Both the position numbers and the translations under genes were made by a program. From Candidatus Methanophagales archaeon (lineage in GTDB: Archaea; Halobacteriota; Syntropharchaeia; Alkanophagales; Methanospirareceae), in assembly GCA_003601795.1 (NCBI GenBank), contig PIXU01000262.1:1-12766 (forward strand): a stretch of 12,766 nucleotides of DNA, written 5' to 3'. Positions 1-5,566 of the stretch are shown here, piece after piece. The notes beneath the pieces were generated by a model. The model worked only from the letters and a program-made list of their open reading frames with translations. It made no database searches and had not been told where the DNA came from. Position 1 is the stretch's first letter; every line of letters starts with the position of its first letter.

Positions 1-2
1 AG

Positions 3-107
3 CGGCGAGAACTCGCAATAAAAGTGTTGGCGTATAACATTAAAAGAGTGCGCTACATTAAAAGGGCGAAGGATTTGGGAATCCCTCTTTGGGTAAGTTG
101 CCAGTAA
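3..107 (+). pseudogene. 3' end of a probable transposase (cut by window edge)
   Basis: An open frame enters from the left edge and stops at the TAA at 105-107, giving 34 residues beginning RRELAIKVLAYNIKRVRYIK. The Leu/Ala-rich helix followed by AYNIKR and basic residues resembles the C-terminus of DDE transposases of the IS1182/IS5 type; that assignment is from family memory and rests on a short stretch. There is no start codon or catalytic domain in the window, so I cannot tell whether the gene is intact to the left. A 5-bp inverted pair (TGCCA/TGGCA) at about 99-120 follows the stop but is too weak to call a terminal repeat. The neighbours to the right are also broken genes, which fits mobile-element debris. 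Confidence 0.4.
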
Positions 108-148
108 TTCCAAATTGGCACAGGCAAGCAACACCCGAAATCCCTAAA

Positions 149-908
149 TTAGCGTATATGCTCTTCAACAAGAAATAGCTTACCCTCGCCTGAGATAATC
201 CGAAGGATGTTATCCTGGTCTACATTGACTTTTGGGATGAAGCCCAAATTGTGGGTTGATTTTATTAATAAGCACGTTCATTTGGCTCGAGGTCAACTCG
301 TGATAAAATTCCTCTTCTTTCAAAAGAATTTCTCTTTTCAGTTCTACATCCTTTTCGTACAGTTCGGGGACCTGTGCGTGTGCGAGTTCATGCACTGTTA
401 GATTCAATACAAAACCTGCTTCAAACCGCAATGCAGTTTTGATTGTTTCCCGCAAGGATTTGCCTTCGTCTAAGTAACGAGCACAGTTTGCTAAAGTCTC
501 TTTACGCATACCGCCTTCGTAGATAAAAATAGAGCTTTTAAGGCAAAATCCCGACATCTCGTTCAGAAAGCCGATGTCCGAATGCAGGGTGCGAGCAGAG
601 ATGGAGAATTTTATAGGGTCTTGTTGGATTAGGTTTACGAGGTTTGAGGATAGTGAAGGAAACGAATAAACAGTTTCGAAAAGTTTCACGTAGGTTTCTC
701 TTAAGTCGTTTGGGATTTCAGTTGTGAATTTTTGCAGTAAAGCGGTACGCCATTCCTTCTCTTGTTTTATAACTTCAAGCGTGGCGTTCATGGGTATATC
801 TGCGAAGTTTTCTATTTTTGGTTTGAACTGCTCGAACTTTTCTCTTAAGGGCTTTTCCAGAGAAGGGAAGAAATAACCTAACTTCTCCAAAAACTTTTGA
901 TGGTACAC
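149..908 (-). CDS. Hypothetical protein with HExxH motif, frameshifted near its C-terminus
   Basis: The uninterrupted frame runs from 971 down to a TAA at 210-212 (253 residues from its first Met). I do not recognise the family. It is helical and charged, with an HELAH motif encoded at 392-378 inside LNLTVHELAHAQVPELYEKD, which could be a zinc-binding HExxH, though no downstream ligand is obvious. A different frame continues sensibly past the stop: from about 244 it reads GFIPKVNVDQDNILRIIS and ends with EEHIR at the TAA 149-151. A one-base change in the run at 243-245 would join the two frames, so the original gene probably ended at 149. The start is uncertain. Upstream of about 900 the frame runs antisense to the protease remnant, so a GTG at 908, a TTG at 890 or the ATG at 791 are the candidates. 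It may be a pseudogene or carry an assembly error. Confidence 0.45.
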
Positions 909-1126
909 GCTTGTATGGGAAAAACAAGTCACACATAACCATTGATGGCAAAGAGATTGGAATAGATGCAATCTTAGATAGTGGTGCGGTCATTTTGGCT
1001 TTAAGGCAAGAGTGGGCTTCGCGGAGACTGAAAAAATTCCTTATATCATTGGCAGATTAGATGTATTTGATGAGTTAGATATTAATTATATTTGAAAGAG
1101 AAAGAGTGGTTCTTAATAAGAGGTGA
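902..1126 (+). pseudogene. Remnant of a retropepsin-like aspartic protease
   Basis: Three pieces in alternating frames together read as a small clan AA aspartic protease. Frame 2 (from about 902) gives TRLYGKNKSHITIDGKEIG and then AILDSGAVILAL, where DSGA is the active-site D-[ST]-G-A. The reading then jumps to frame 1 at about 1000-1020 with ETEKIPYIIGRLDVFDELDI, the conserved C-terminal block. It then returns to frame 2 at 1091 with FERERVVLNKR and a TGA at 1124-1126. Intact relatives have a longer spacer between the active site and the GRLD block, so an internal deletion as well as frameshifts is inferred. The ATG at 900 is out of frame with the first piece. The start overlaps the divergent HExxH gene. 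No function is expected. Confidence 0.6.
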
Positions 1127-1203
1127 TGACAGATGGAATTTATTCCGATGGTGGAGTGGTTGGGGCTAAAGATAAAACTTTTTAGAAAAAAGATTTAGTA
1201 GAG

Positions 1204-1812
1204 ATGCGAGTCGTGGGCATCACCGGTGGAGTAGCAAGTGGAAAGAGTCTCGTATTAAGTACATTTATGAACCTCGGCGCTTACGGGATAGACTGTGATG
1301 TATTAAGCAGAGAAGTTATAAGACCATGTTCAAAAGCATGGTGGGAGATAGTGAATTTCTTTGGTACAGGTATAGTGAGAAATAATTTAGAGATAGACCG
1401 GAAGAAGCTACGAGATATAGTATTCCGCGACTCCGAGCAGCGCAAGATTTTAGAACGGATAATACACCCAGAAGTGTGGATGAGGTGTATGGAAAGGATG
1501 GAGGCGATAGAGAAAATAGAGGCAAATCCAAACGTGCTTGTAGTTATTGATGTCCCGCTATTAATAGAGACAGGACTGCAAAAAAAATTTGAATTCGATA
1601 AGGTAATTGTTGTTTATGTACGTGAGGAGACGCAAATAAGAAGGATGATGGAACGAGAAGGTATAACGAAGGAAGAAGCAAAAAAAATGATAGGGATACA
1701 AATGCCCCTGAAAGAGAAGCTGAAATTCGCTGATTTTGTCATAAATAATGAAGGTCCGCGAGAAGAAACAGAGAAACAGGTTAGAAAGGTGTTTGAGGCA
1801 GTTTCTTCTTGA
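1204..1812 (+). CDS. coaE: Dephospho-CoA kinase, bacterial-type CoaE
   Basis: This 202-residue P-loop kinase is predicted to phosphorylate the 3'-hydroxyl of dephospho-CoA with ATP, the last step of coenzyme A synthesis, in the cytoplasm. Visible landmarks are the Walker A motif GGVASGKS at residues 8-15, IDCDVLSREV (the DADxxAR-like segment), IIHPEV, DVPLLIETGL (the DVPLLFE motif), the R-rich lid RRMMEREGITKEEA, and the C-terminal ADFVINNEG. Length and motif order match the bacterial family. Many archaea are known to use an unrelated GTP-dependent dephospho-CoA kinase instead, so this copy suggests lateral acquisition or a lineage-specific replacement. The ATG at 1204 places Walker A at the usual distance from the N-terminus. 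The preceding sequence has only a weak purine stretch and an A/T-rich element (AAGATAAAA, 1169-1177), so a leaderless or short-leader transcript is plausible. Confidence 0.92.
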   Translation: MRVVGITGGVASGKSLVLSTFMNLGAYGIDCDVLSREVIRPCSKAWWEIVNFFGTGIVRNNLEIDRKKLRDIVFRDSEQRKILERIIHPEVWMRCMERMEAIEKIEANPNVLVVIDVPLLIETGLQKKFEFDKVIVVYVREETQIRRMMEREGITKEEAKKMIGIQMPLKEKLKFADFVINNEGPREETEKQVRKVFEAVSS

Positions 1813-1829
1813 ATCCCGATTTTCTATGA

Positions 1830-2186
1830 TTATCCACCTAATCCTAATTCTCCAAGAACAAGTATGTCTATTTCATCTGCTAAATCAGAGAAGCGCTCCT
1901 TAAACTCAAATATCTTATCCCTCTTTTCTTTCTCTATCCCTGCCCTCTCAAGCTTATCTTCAAGCTCCACCTCTTTATGAAAGATGTCGTAAATCAGCCC
2001 AAAAATGCCAGGTCTTTTGTTTCTAAATCCTTTTAAGTCTTCCATAATATCTGCCCCTTTTGAATAATGGTCTCGTATTGTATCAAATTCTTTAAAAACC
2101 GTGTCACTTTCCTTATAAAAATCGTTTACTATTTTCAAAAAGGCCAATGGTACTTTTTCCCCTTTCTCTTCCTCTTTTTCTAACAT
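1830..2186 (-). CDS. Small acidic helical protein of unknown function
   Basis: This 118-residue protein is not one I recognise. It is very rich in Glu, Asp, Lys and Phe, with no Cys and no membrane segment, and appears almost wholly helical. The first ten residues (MLEKEEEKGE) are highly charged, and residues about 70-108 (FHKEVELEDKLERAGIEKEK and following) could form a short coiled coil. A glycine-rich tail (GELGLGG) closes it. It converges on coaE with a 17-bp gap, and lies 67 bp downstream of the Lrp gene on the same strand. A TATA-like element at 2220-2229 suggests its own promoter. There is no ribosome-binding sequence just before the ATG at 2184-2186. The biased but coherent composition argues for a real gene; it may be a lineage-restricted protein. 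Confidence 0.6.
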   Translation of the reverse strand: MLEKEEEKGEKVPLAFLKIVNDFYKESDTVFKEFDTIRDHYSKGADIMEDLKGFRNKRPGIFGLIYDIFHKEVELEDKLERAGIEKEKRDKIFEFKERFSDLADEIDILVLGELGLGG

Positions 2187-2219
2187 AGATGCGACAGCAA
2201 AAGAATAAAATTTTTTGCT

Positions 2220-2229
2220 ATTTAAATAT
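2220..2229 (-). promoter_or_regulatory. TATA-like element before the small acidic protein gene
   Basis: The minus strand reads ATATTTAAAT within a very A/T-rich 67-bp spacer. Its centre is about 38 bp before the ATG at 2186, so initiation about 26 bp downstream would leave a leader of roughly 12 nt, as is normal for archaeal TBP/TFB promoters. The whole spacer is A/T-rich, so chance matches are likely. Confidence 0.4.
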
Positions 2230-2253
2230 TTTTCGATTTTTTATTTTTTTATT

Positions 2254-2694
2254 TTACAAGCTAACTTTAAGCTCTTCCTTCATCGTCTTAAGCACGAGTT
2301 CTGCATCCACACTTTCCACGCCCTCTATCTTCTTCTCTTTCTCGATCACAATTCCACATTTCTCATGACCTGAGCATTTAGAGATGACTAATAGGTCAAA
2401 ATCACCGGTTACGTGATGAACGCAGCAACTTTCACCCAGTTTCGCTATCTCTTTCCCCACCTCTTCTATACCATATCCAGGTCTAGTTTTTATCTTCGTG
2501 ATTAACGTGACCATGCCGAGTTCAGAGGTATTGAGAATCGCGGTATAACCGCAGATAATGCCTCTTTCCGTTAGTTTTCTCACTCTATCGCTTACCGTTG
2601 CAGTGCTTACACCTATTTTGCGCGCCATCTTCGTGAAAGAATTGCGAGAATCCAACTGCAGTTCTCTCAATATCTTCTTATCTAAATCATCCAT
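2254..2694 (-). CDS. AsnC/Lrp-family regulator with a Cys/His-rich effector domain
   Basis: This 146-residue protein has the AsnC/Lrp layout. An N-terminal winged helix-turn-helix occupies residues about 1-60 (MDDLDKKILRELQLDSRNSF, then ARKIGVSTATVSDRVRKLTE as recognition helix). An alpha/beta RAM domain occupies about 62-146 with the typical HVTGDFDLLV strand. Family members usually act as dimers or octamers that bind DNA and sense amino acids or other small ligands. The RAM domain is unusually rich in possible metal ligands: C90, C91, H93, H94, then C107, H110 and C113 in ISKCSGHEKCGIV. A CxH before VTGD is common in the family; the second Cys-x2-His-x2-Cys cluster is not something I would expect. 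The start lies 3 bp after the stop of the Fe-S scaffold gene, so the two are almost certainly co-transcribed. I infer, without proof, a regulator that reads metal, Fe-S or redox state. Confidence 0.9.
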   Translation of the reverse strand: MDDLDKKILRELQLDSRNSFTKMARKIGVSTATVSDRVRKLTERGIICGYTAILNTSELGMVTLITKIKTRPGYGIEEVGKEIAKLGESCCVHHVTGDFDLLVISKCSGHEKCGIVIEKEKKIEGVESVDAELVLKTMKEELKVSL

Positions 2695-2697
2695 TTT

Positions 2698-3111
2698 TTA
2701 CCCTCCTTTATATTCATCAAGAGCGAATTTCAACGTCTTTTTTGCTAAACAAGCGCAATGAATCTTCTGTTTTGGTATATCACCAAGCCAATCGATTATA
2801 TCTTCCTCTTCTATTTTCTTCGCTTCCTCCACCGTCTTCCCCTTTATCATCTCGGTGATGGCGGACCCGGAGGCAAAGGCGCCTGCACACCCAATTGCTT
2901 GAAATTTTGCATCTTTTATCACTTTTGACCCCGGCTCGATTGTCAAGAAAATCTCCATTGTGTCCCCACACGGACCGGTATAAACAAAATAAGCGTCGTG
3001 ATCCTCTATTTTTCCTACGTTCACTTTCTCAATGAAGTATTCTATCGCCGTACTTGAATATCCAGATCTCTTTAGCAAGTTTTTTATGTCTTCTTTACCC
3101 GACATATCCAT
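2698..3111 (-). CDS. IscU/NifU-like iron-sulfur cluster scaffold
   Basis: This 137-residue protein matches the IscU/NifU N-terminal scaffold family, on which Fe-S clusters are assembled from iron and cysteine-derived sulfur before transfer to target proteins. The three conserved cysteines are present: C48 in TGPCGDTMEI (with the cluster-tuning D50), C75 in AIGCAGAFASGSA, and C119 in KIHCACLAKK, preceded by H118. Length and spacing fit archaeal members. No cysteine desulfurase is in the window. The first ATG (3109-3111) is chosen. A second ATG at 3105-3103 (MSGKED) has a better distance from the purine run GAAAGG just upstream, and a TTG at 3114 is also open. The gene heads an operon with the Lrp-family regulator 3 bp downstream, and is divergent from tgtA. 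Confidence 0.9.
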   Translation of the reverse strand: MDMSGKEDIKNLLKRSGYSSTAIEYFIEKVNVGKIEDHDAYFVYTGPCGDTMEIFLTIEPGSKVIKDAKFQAIGCAGAFASGSAITEMIKGKTVEEAKKIEEEDIIDWLGDIPKQKIHCACLAKKTLKFALDEYKGG

Positions 3112-3139
3112 CAACCTTTCTTAAAATATATCTTTATAT

Positions 3140-3148
3140 TATATAAAA
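3140..3148 (-). promoter_or_regulatory. TATA-like element for the scaffold-Lrp operon
   Basis: The minus strand reads TTTTATATA, centred about 33 bp before the ATG at 3111. That fits an archaeal promoter with a short leader. It lies in the 115-bp divergent spacer shared with tgtA and overlaps one arm of the inverted repeat at 3145-3160. Confidence 0.45.
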
Positions 3149-3160
3149 CCTGCCGGTTTT
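3145..3160. promoter_or_regulatory. Inverted repeat overlapping the operon promoter, possible operator
   Basis: AAAACC and GGTTTT flank a 4-base centre (TGCC), making a perfect 6-bp dyad on a 16-bp site. It overlaps the TATA-like element of the scaffold-Lrp operon and sits on the upstream side of the core promoter. AsnC/Lrp proteins often bind short A/T-rich dyads and often control their own operon, so this is a candidate site for the regulator encoded at 2254-2694. A 6-bp dyad can occur by chance in A/T-rich DNA. Confidence 0.3.
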
Positions 3161-3226
3161 AACGAATATAAAGATGTCTCTACATAGGTTTTTAACAAGG
3201 AATAAAAGACCTTATCGGATTGTACT

Positions 3227-4699
3227 ATGACCGAGTTTGAAATATTGCATAAGGACTTGATGGGAAGAACAGGAAAGCTTCGAACGGCACATGGGAACGT
3301 AGAGACACCAACGATAATGCCTGTGATAAACCCGAATCTCATGTCAATCAAGGCAGAGGAAATGAAGAGGTATGGGGCTGAGATGCTCATTGCAAATGCA
3401 TACATAATTTACAGAAAAGAGGAGTTACGAGAGGAAGCCATTAAAAGAGGTATTCATTCGTTTTTGGGCTGTGAAATGCCGATAATGACTGATTCCGGCT
3501 CTTACCAGCTCTACGAGTATAGAGACGTAGAGGTGAGTAATAGGGAAATATTAGATTTTCAACAGCGTATTGGTTCTGATGTATGCGTGCCTCTGGATAT
3601 CCCAACGGCGCCATATGAGAAGAGAGAGAAAGCAAAGGAGGATTTAGAGGAGACAGTGAGAAGACTCAAAGAAGCAAGAAGCATAATTCAAGGTAAAATG
3701 CTTGCTGGGGTTGTGCAGGGTTCCACTTTTTCCGACCTGAGGGAAGAGAGCGCAAAGCGTGCGGCTGAAATAGGGTTTGATATGTATGCAATAGGGGGTG
3801 CAGTGCCATTGCTGGAAACATACAAATTTGATACACTGGTGGATATAATCATCTCAGCGAAAACAAATTTGCCGTTGAATGCTCCTGTTCACCTCTTCGG
3901 AGCCGGTCACCCTATGCTTTTCTCTTTAGCTGTTGCTCTGGGCTGTGATCTCTTTGATTCCGCAGCTTATGCGTTATATGCAAGAGGGAAGAGATATATA
4001 ACGAGTGAAGGGACAATAAAAGTGGAAGATTTGCGGTATCTACCATGTTCTTGTCCTGTATGCTCTGCTTACAGCATAAACGAACTGAAGAAAAGCAAGG
4101 ATTTGTTGGCTTCGCATAACTTGTGGGCTACATTTGAGGAGATGCGAGTAGTAAAGCAGAGTATAGCGGAGGGAAGCTTGTGGGAGCTATGCGAGAGGAG
4201 ATGCAGGGCATACCCAGCTTTGCTGAGCGGATTGAAGCAAATGGCAAAATATTCAGCACTGATCGAGAAATACGACCCTATAACGAAACGTTCCTTCTTT
4301 TACCTTGGTGAAACTTCTGCCGCCAGACCTGAGGTATTGAGATACTCTTACCGGCTGAACAGGTTCAAATTGTCAGGAAATGTGTTGATAACCGCTACAG
4401 CAACGTCAAAGGGAAAAGATGTCGAAAATGAAGACTATGATCACGTATTTTTTGTGAAACCACCGTTTGGTCCCTGTCCAGTTGAACTGGCTGAGAGTTA
4501 TCCGGTGGGGCAGTCTGAAATACCAACGGAAATAGATAACGAAGCTAAGACCGTGGCATTGCAAAATGTATTGAAATTGCTGAAATTGAATAATAGAAGG
4601 GCAAAATTCGTTTTCCTCTATGAAAGCAACTGGGAAGGTCATCCGCTGATTGATGAGATAGAAAAGCATGCAGAAGTAAGAAAAAAGTGGCTATGCTAA
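3227..4699 (+). CDS. tgtA: Archaeosine tRNA-guanine transglycosylase TgtA, without PUA domain
   Basis: This 490-residue enzyme should exchange guanine-15 in the D-loop of archaeal tRNAs for preQ0, the first tRNA-level step to archaeosine. The catalytic TIM-barrel fills residues about 1-300. It has D89 in MTDSGSYQL (substrate-binding Asp), D244 in GCDLFDSAAYAL (expected nucleophile), GVVQGS at 161-166, and the zinc site C274, C276, C279 and H297 in CSCPVC...H. The remainder (about 340-490) matches the C-terminal domain that follows the barrel in archaeal enzymes, with PFGPCPVELAESYPVGQSE as its clearest block. The tRNA-binding PUA domain usually fused at the C-terminus is absent; it is encoded separately on the other strand at 4691-5164, overlapping this gene's last 9 bases. 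The ATG at 3227 gives the normal N-terminus. Promoter elements are unclear; A/T-rich candidates lie at 3165-3173 and 3199-3208. Confidence 0.95.
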   Translation: MTEFEILHKDLMGRTGKLRTAHGNVETPTIMPVINPNLMSIKAEEMKRYGAEMLIANAYIIYRKEELREEAIKRGIHSFLGCEMPIMTDSGSYQLYEYRDVEVSNREILDFQQRIGSDVCVPLDIPTAPYEKREKAKEDLEETVRRLKEARSIIQGKMLAGVVQGSTFSDLREESAKRAAEIGFDMYAIGGAVPLLETYKFDTLVDIIISAKTNLPLNAPVHLFGAGHPMLFSLAVALGCDLFDSAAYALYARGKRYITSEGTIKVEDLRYLPCSCPVCSAYSINELKKSKDLLASHNLWATFEEMRVVKQSIAEGSLWELCERRCRAYPALLSGLKQMAKYSALIEKYDPITKRSFFYLGETSAARPEVLRYSYRLNRFKLSGNVLITATATSKGKDVENEDYDHVFFVKPPFGPCPVELAESYPVGQSEIPTEIDNEAKTVALQNVLKLLKLNNRRAKFVFLYESNWEGHPLIDEIEKHAEVRKKWLC

Positions 4700-5164
4700 C
4701 CCACACCTCACCTTCACTGCCACGCCATGTTCAAAAATTTTCATTTCATCACAGGATAGCATGGCTTTTCCGGTTGCAAGTAGATTATCCTTCTCATCCA
4801 CCAGTATAACCTCATCATAAGCCCTTATTTCCGGATCGGCGTCGATTACATGTTTACAAAAAGCAGTTCCTCCTTCTCTTATGAATTTACTGCTCTCCTC
4901 GTTCATAACGACCCTCAGTCTCGGATATTTGAAAAACCGATGTAACCTCTTTGCTCCTTCTCCGCTTAGGGTTAACAGTCCGTCAAAGCTCCTTAGAGTC
5001 GCTATTCTCTCCCCTTTCTCTTTTATCTGTGATATCCTTCTTGTCTTTGAGAGTGTAAATTCTACGCTTTCCGAGAACAAAATCTCACCCGCACCCGCAC
5101 CAAATTGAAAATCAGCAATGGTTCTCACCTTTTTGAGCAGATTCTTTCTTTCCCCCTCTTTCAT
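4691..5164 (-). CDS. PUA-domain protein, probable detached tRNA-binding part of TgtA
   Basis: This 157-residue protein corresponds to the C-terminal C2 plus PUA modules of fused archaeal tRNA-guanine transglycosylases. Residues about 10-75 contain IADFQFGAGAGEILF and ATLRSFDGLLTLS. The PUA fold follows at about 80-157 with RLRVVMNEESSKFIREGG, DPEIRAYDEVILVD and ATGKAMLSCDEMKIFEHGVAV. Such modules bind the acceptor stem and help expose the D-arm of tRNA. Because tgtA next door lacks this part, I infer that the two proteins form the working enzyme or cooperate on tRNA. The genes are convergent and overlap by 9 bp, so they are not co-transcribed. The ATG at 5162-5164 is preceded by GAAGAGA, a modest ribosome-binding sequence. 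The 54-bp spacer to rnp4 must hold two divergent promoters; TTAAAATAAA at about 5178-5188 is a candidate for this gene. Confidence 0.85.
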   Translation of the reverse strand: MKEGERKNLLKKVRTIADFQFGAGAGEILFSESVEFTLSKTRRISQIKEKGERIATLRSFDGLLTLSGEGAKRLHRFFKYPRLRVVMNEESSKFIREGGTAFCKHVIDADPEIRAYDEVILVDEKDNLLATGKAMLSCDEMKIFEHGVAVKVRCGLA

Positions 5165-5218
5165 ATCTCTTCTTTCTTTTTATTTTAAGTCTTTCTTTCC
5201 TATGAATATTTGGATTGG

Positions 5219-5566
5219 ATGAAGAGGAAGAAGAGGAGAAGAAAAGTTGAAGACATCGCATTGCAGCGGATAGAAAGGCTGTTCGAGCTGGCAGAAGCTG
5301 ATGCAAGAAAAAAAGATGTAAAAGGAAGAAGCAGAGGTGATAGATATGTGCAGCTTGCCCGCGAGATTGGAATGCGGTATCGGGTGCGAATACCATCGCA
5401 TCTAAAGATGCGGATTTGCAGGGGTTGCTACTCCTTCTTAATTCCCGGTAAAAATGCGCGAGTTCGCCTTAGGGGTGATTATATTACCACAACCTGTCTA
5501 AAGTGTGGGACGCAAATGAGACGACCTTATAAAGCGCCTCGCCCACCTTCGCGAAGGAGGGAATAA
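5219..5566 (+). CDS. rnp4: RNase P protein component 4 (Rpp21/Rpr2 family)
   Basis: This is a protein subunit of archaeal RNase P, which trims the 5' leader of precursor tRNAs; in the family it pairs with the Rpp29 subunit and contacts the RNA specificity domain. It has a basic N-terminus (MKRKKRRRK), two long helices with LALR-like spacing (IALQRIERLFELAEADARKK), the conserved RYVQLAREIGMRYRVRIP, and a zinc ribbon made by CRGC and CLKC, about 23 residues apart. The tail is basic and Pro/Arg-rich (RRPYKAPRPPSRRRE). The frame is open from a TTG at 5210, but the ATG at 5219 gives the normal family N-terminus and 115 residues, so I chose it. It is divergent from the PUA gene. Its last 40 bases overlap the 3' end of the convergent aminotransferase gene. 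Confidence 0.93.
   Translation: MKRKKRRRKVEDIALQRIERLFELAEADARKKDVKGRSRGDRYVQLAREIGMRYRVRIPSHLKMRICRGCYSFLIPGKNARVRLRGDYITTTCLKCGTQMRRPYKAPRPPSRRRE

Noticed and set aside
99..120. Short hairpin after the transposase stop as terminator or terminal inverted repeat
   Set aside because: The stem is only 5 bp, there is no T-run, and no partner repeat can be seen because the left side is outside the window.
378..392. HELAH as proof of a zinc metalloprotease
   Set aside because: The motif is short and no third ligand or known protease context follows, so it is reported only as a motif.
207..401. Plus-strand open frame at the left end
   Set aside because: It is antisense to the HExxH gene, with no family resemblance and no ribosome-binding sequence.
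1133..1198. Tiny open frame before coaE (starts MEFIPMVEWL)
   Set aside because: It is about 21 residues long, has no recognisable relative or clear start signal, and lies in the decayed region.
2230..2253. T-rich tract on the plus strand after the Lrp gene as a terminator
   Set aside because: The Lrp transcript runs on the minus strand, where this tract is A-rich, so it cannot act as a T-run terminator for that gene.
5112..5396. Minus-strand open frame spanning the PUA/rnp4 divergent spacer
   Set aside because: It is antisense to rnp4 and its Ser-rich, repetitive translation reflects the Lys/Arg-rich codons of that gene.
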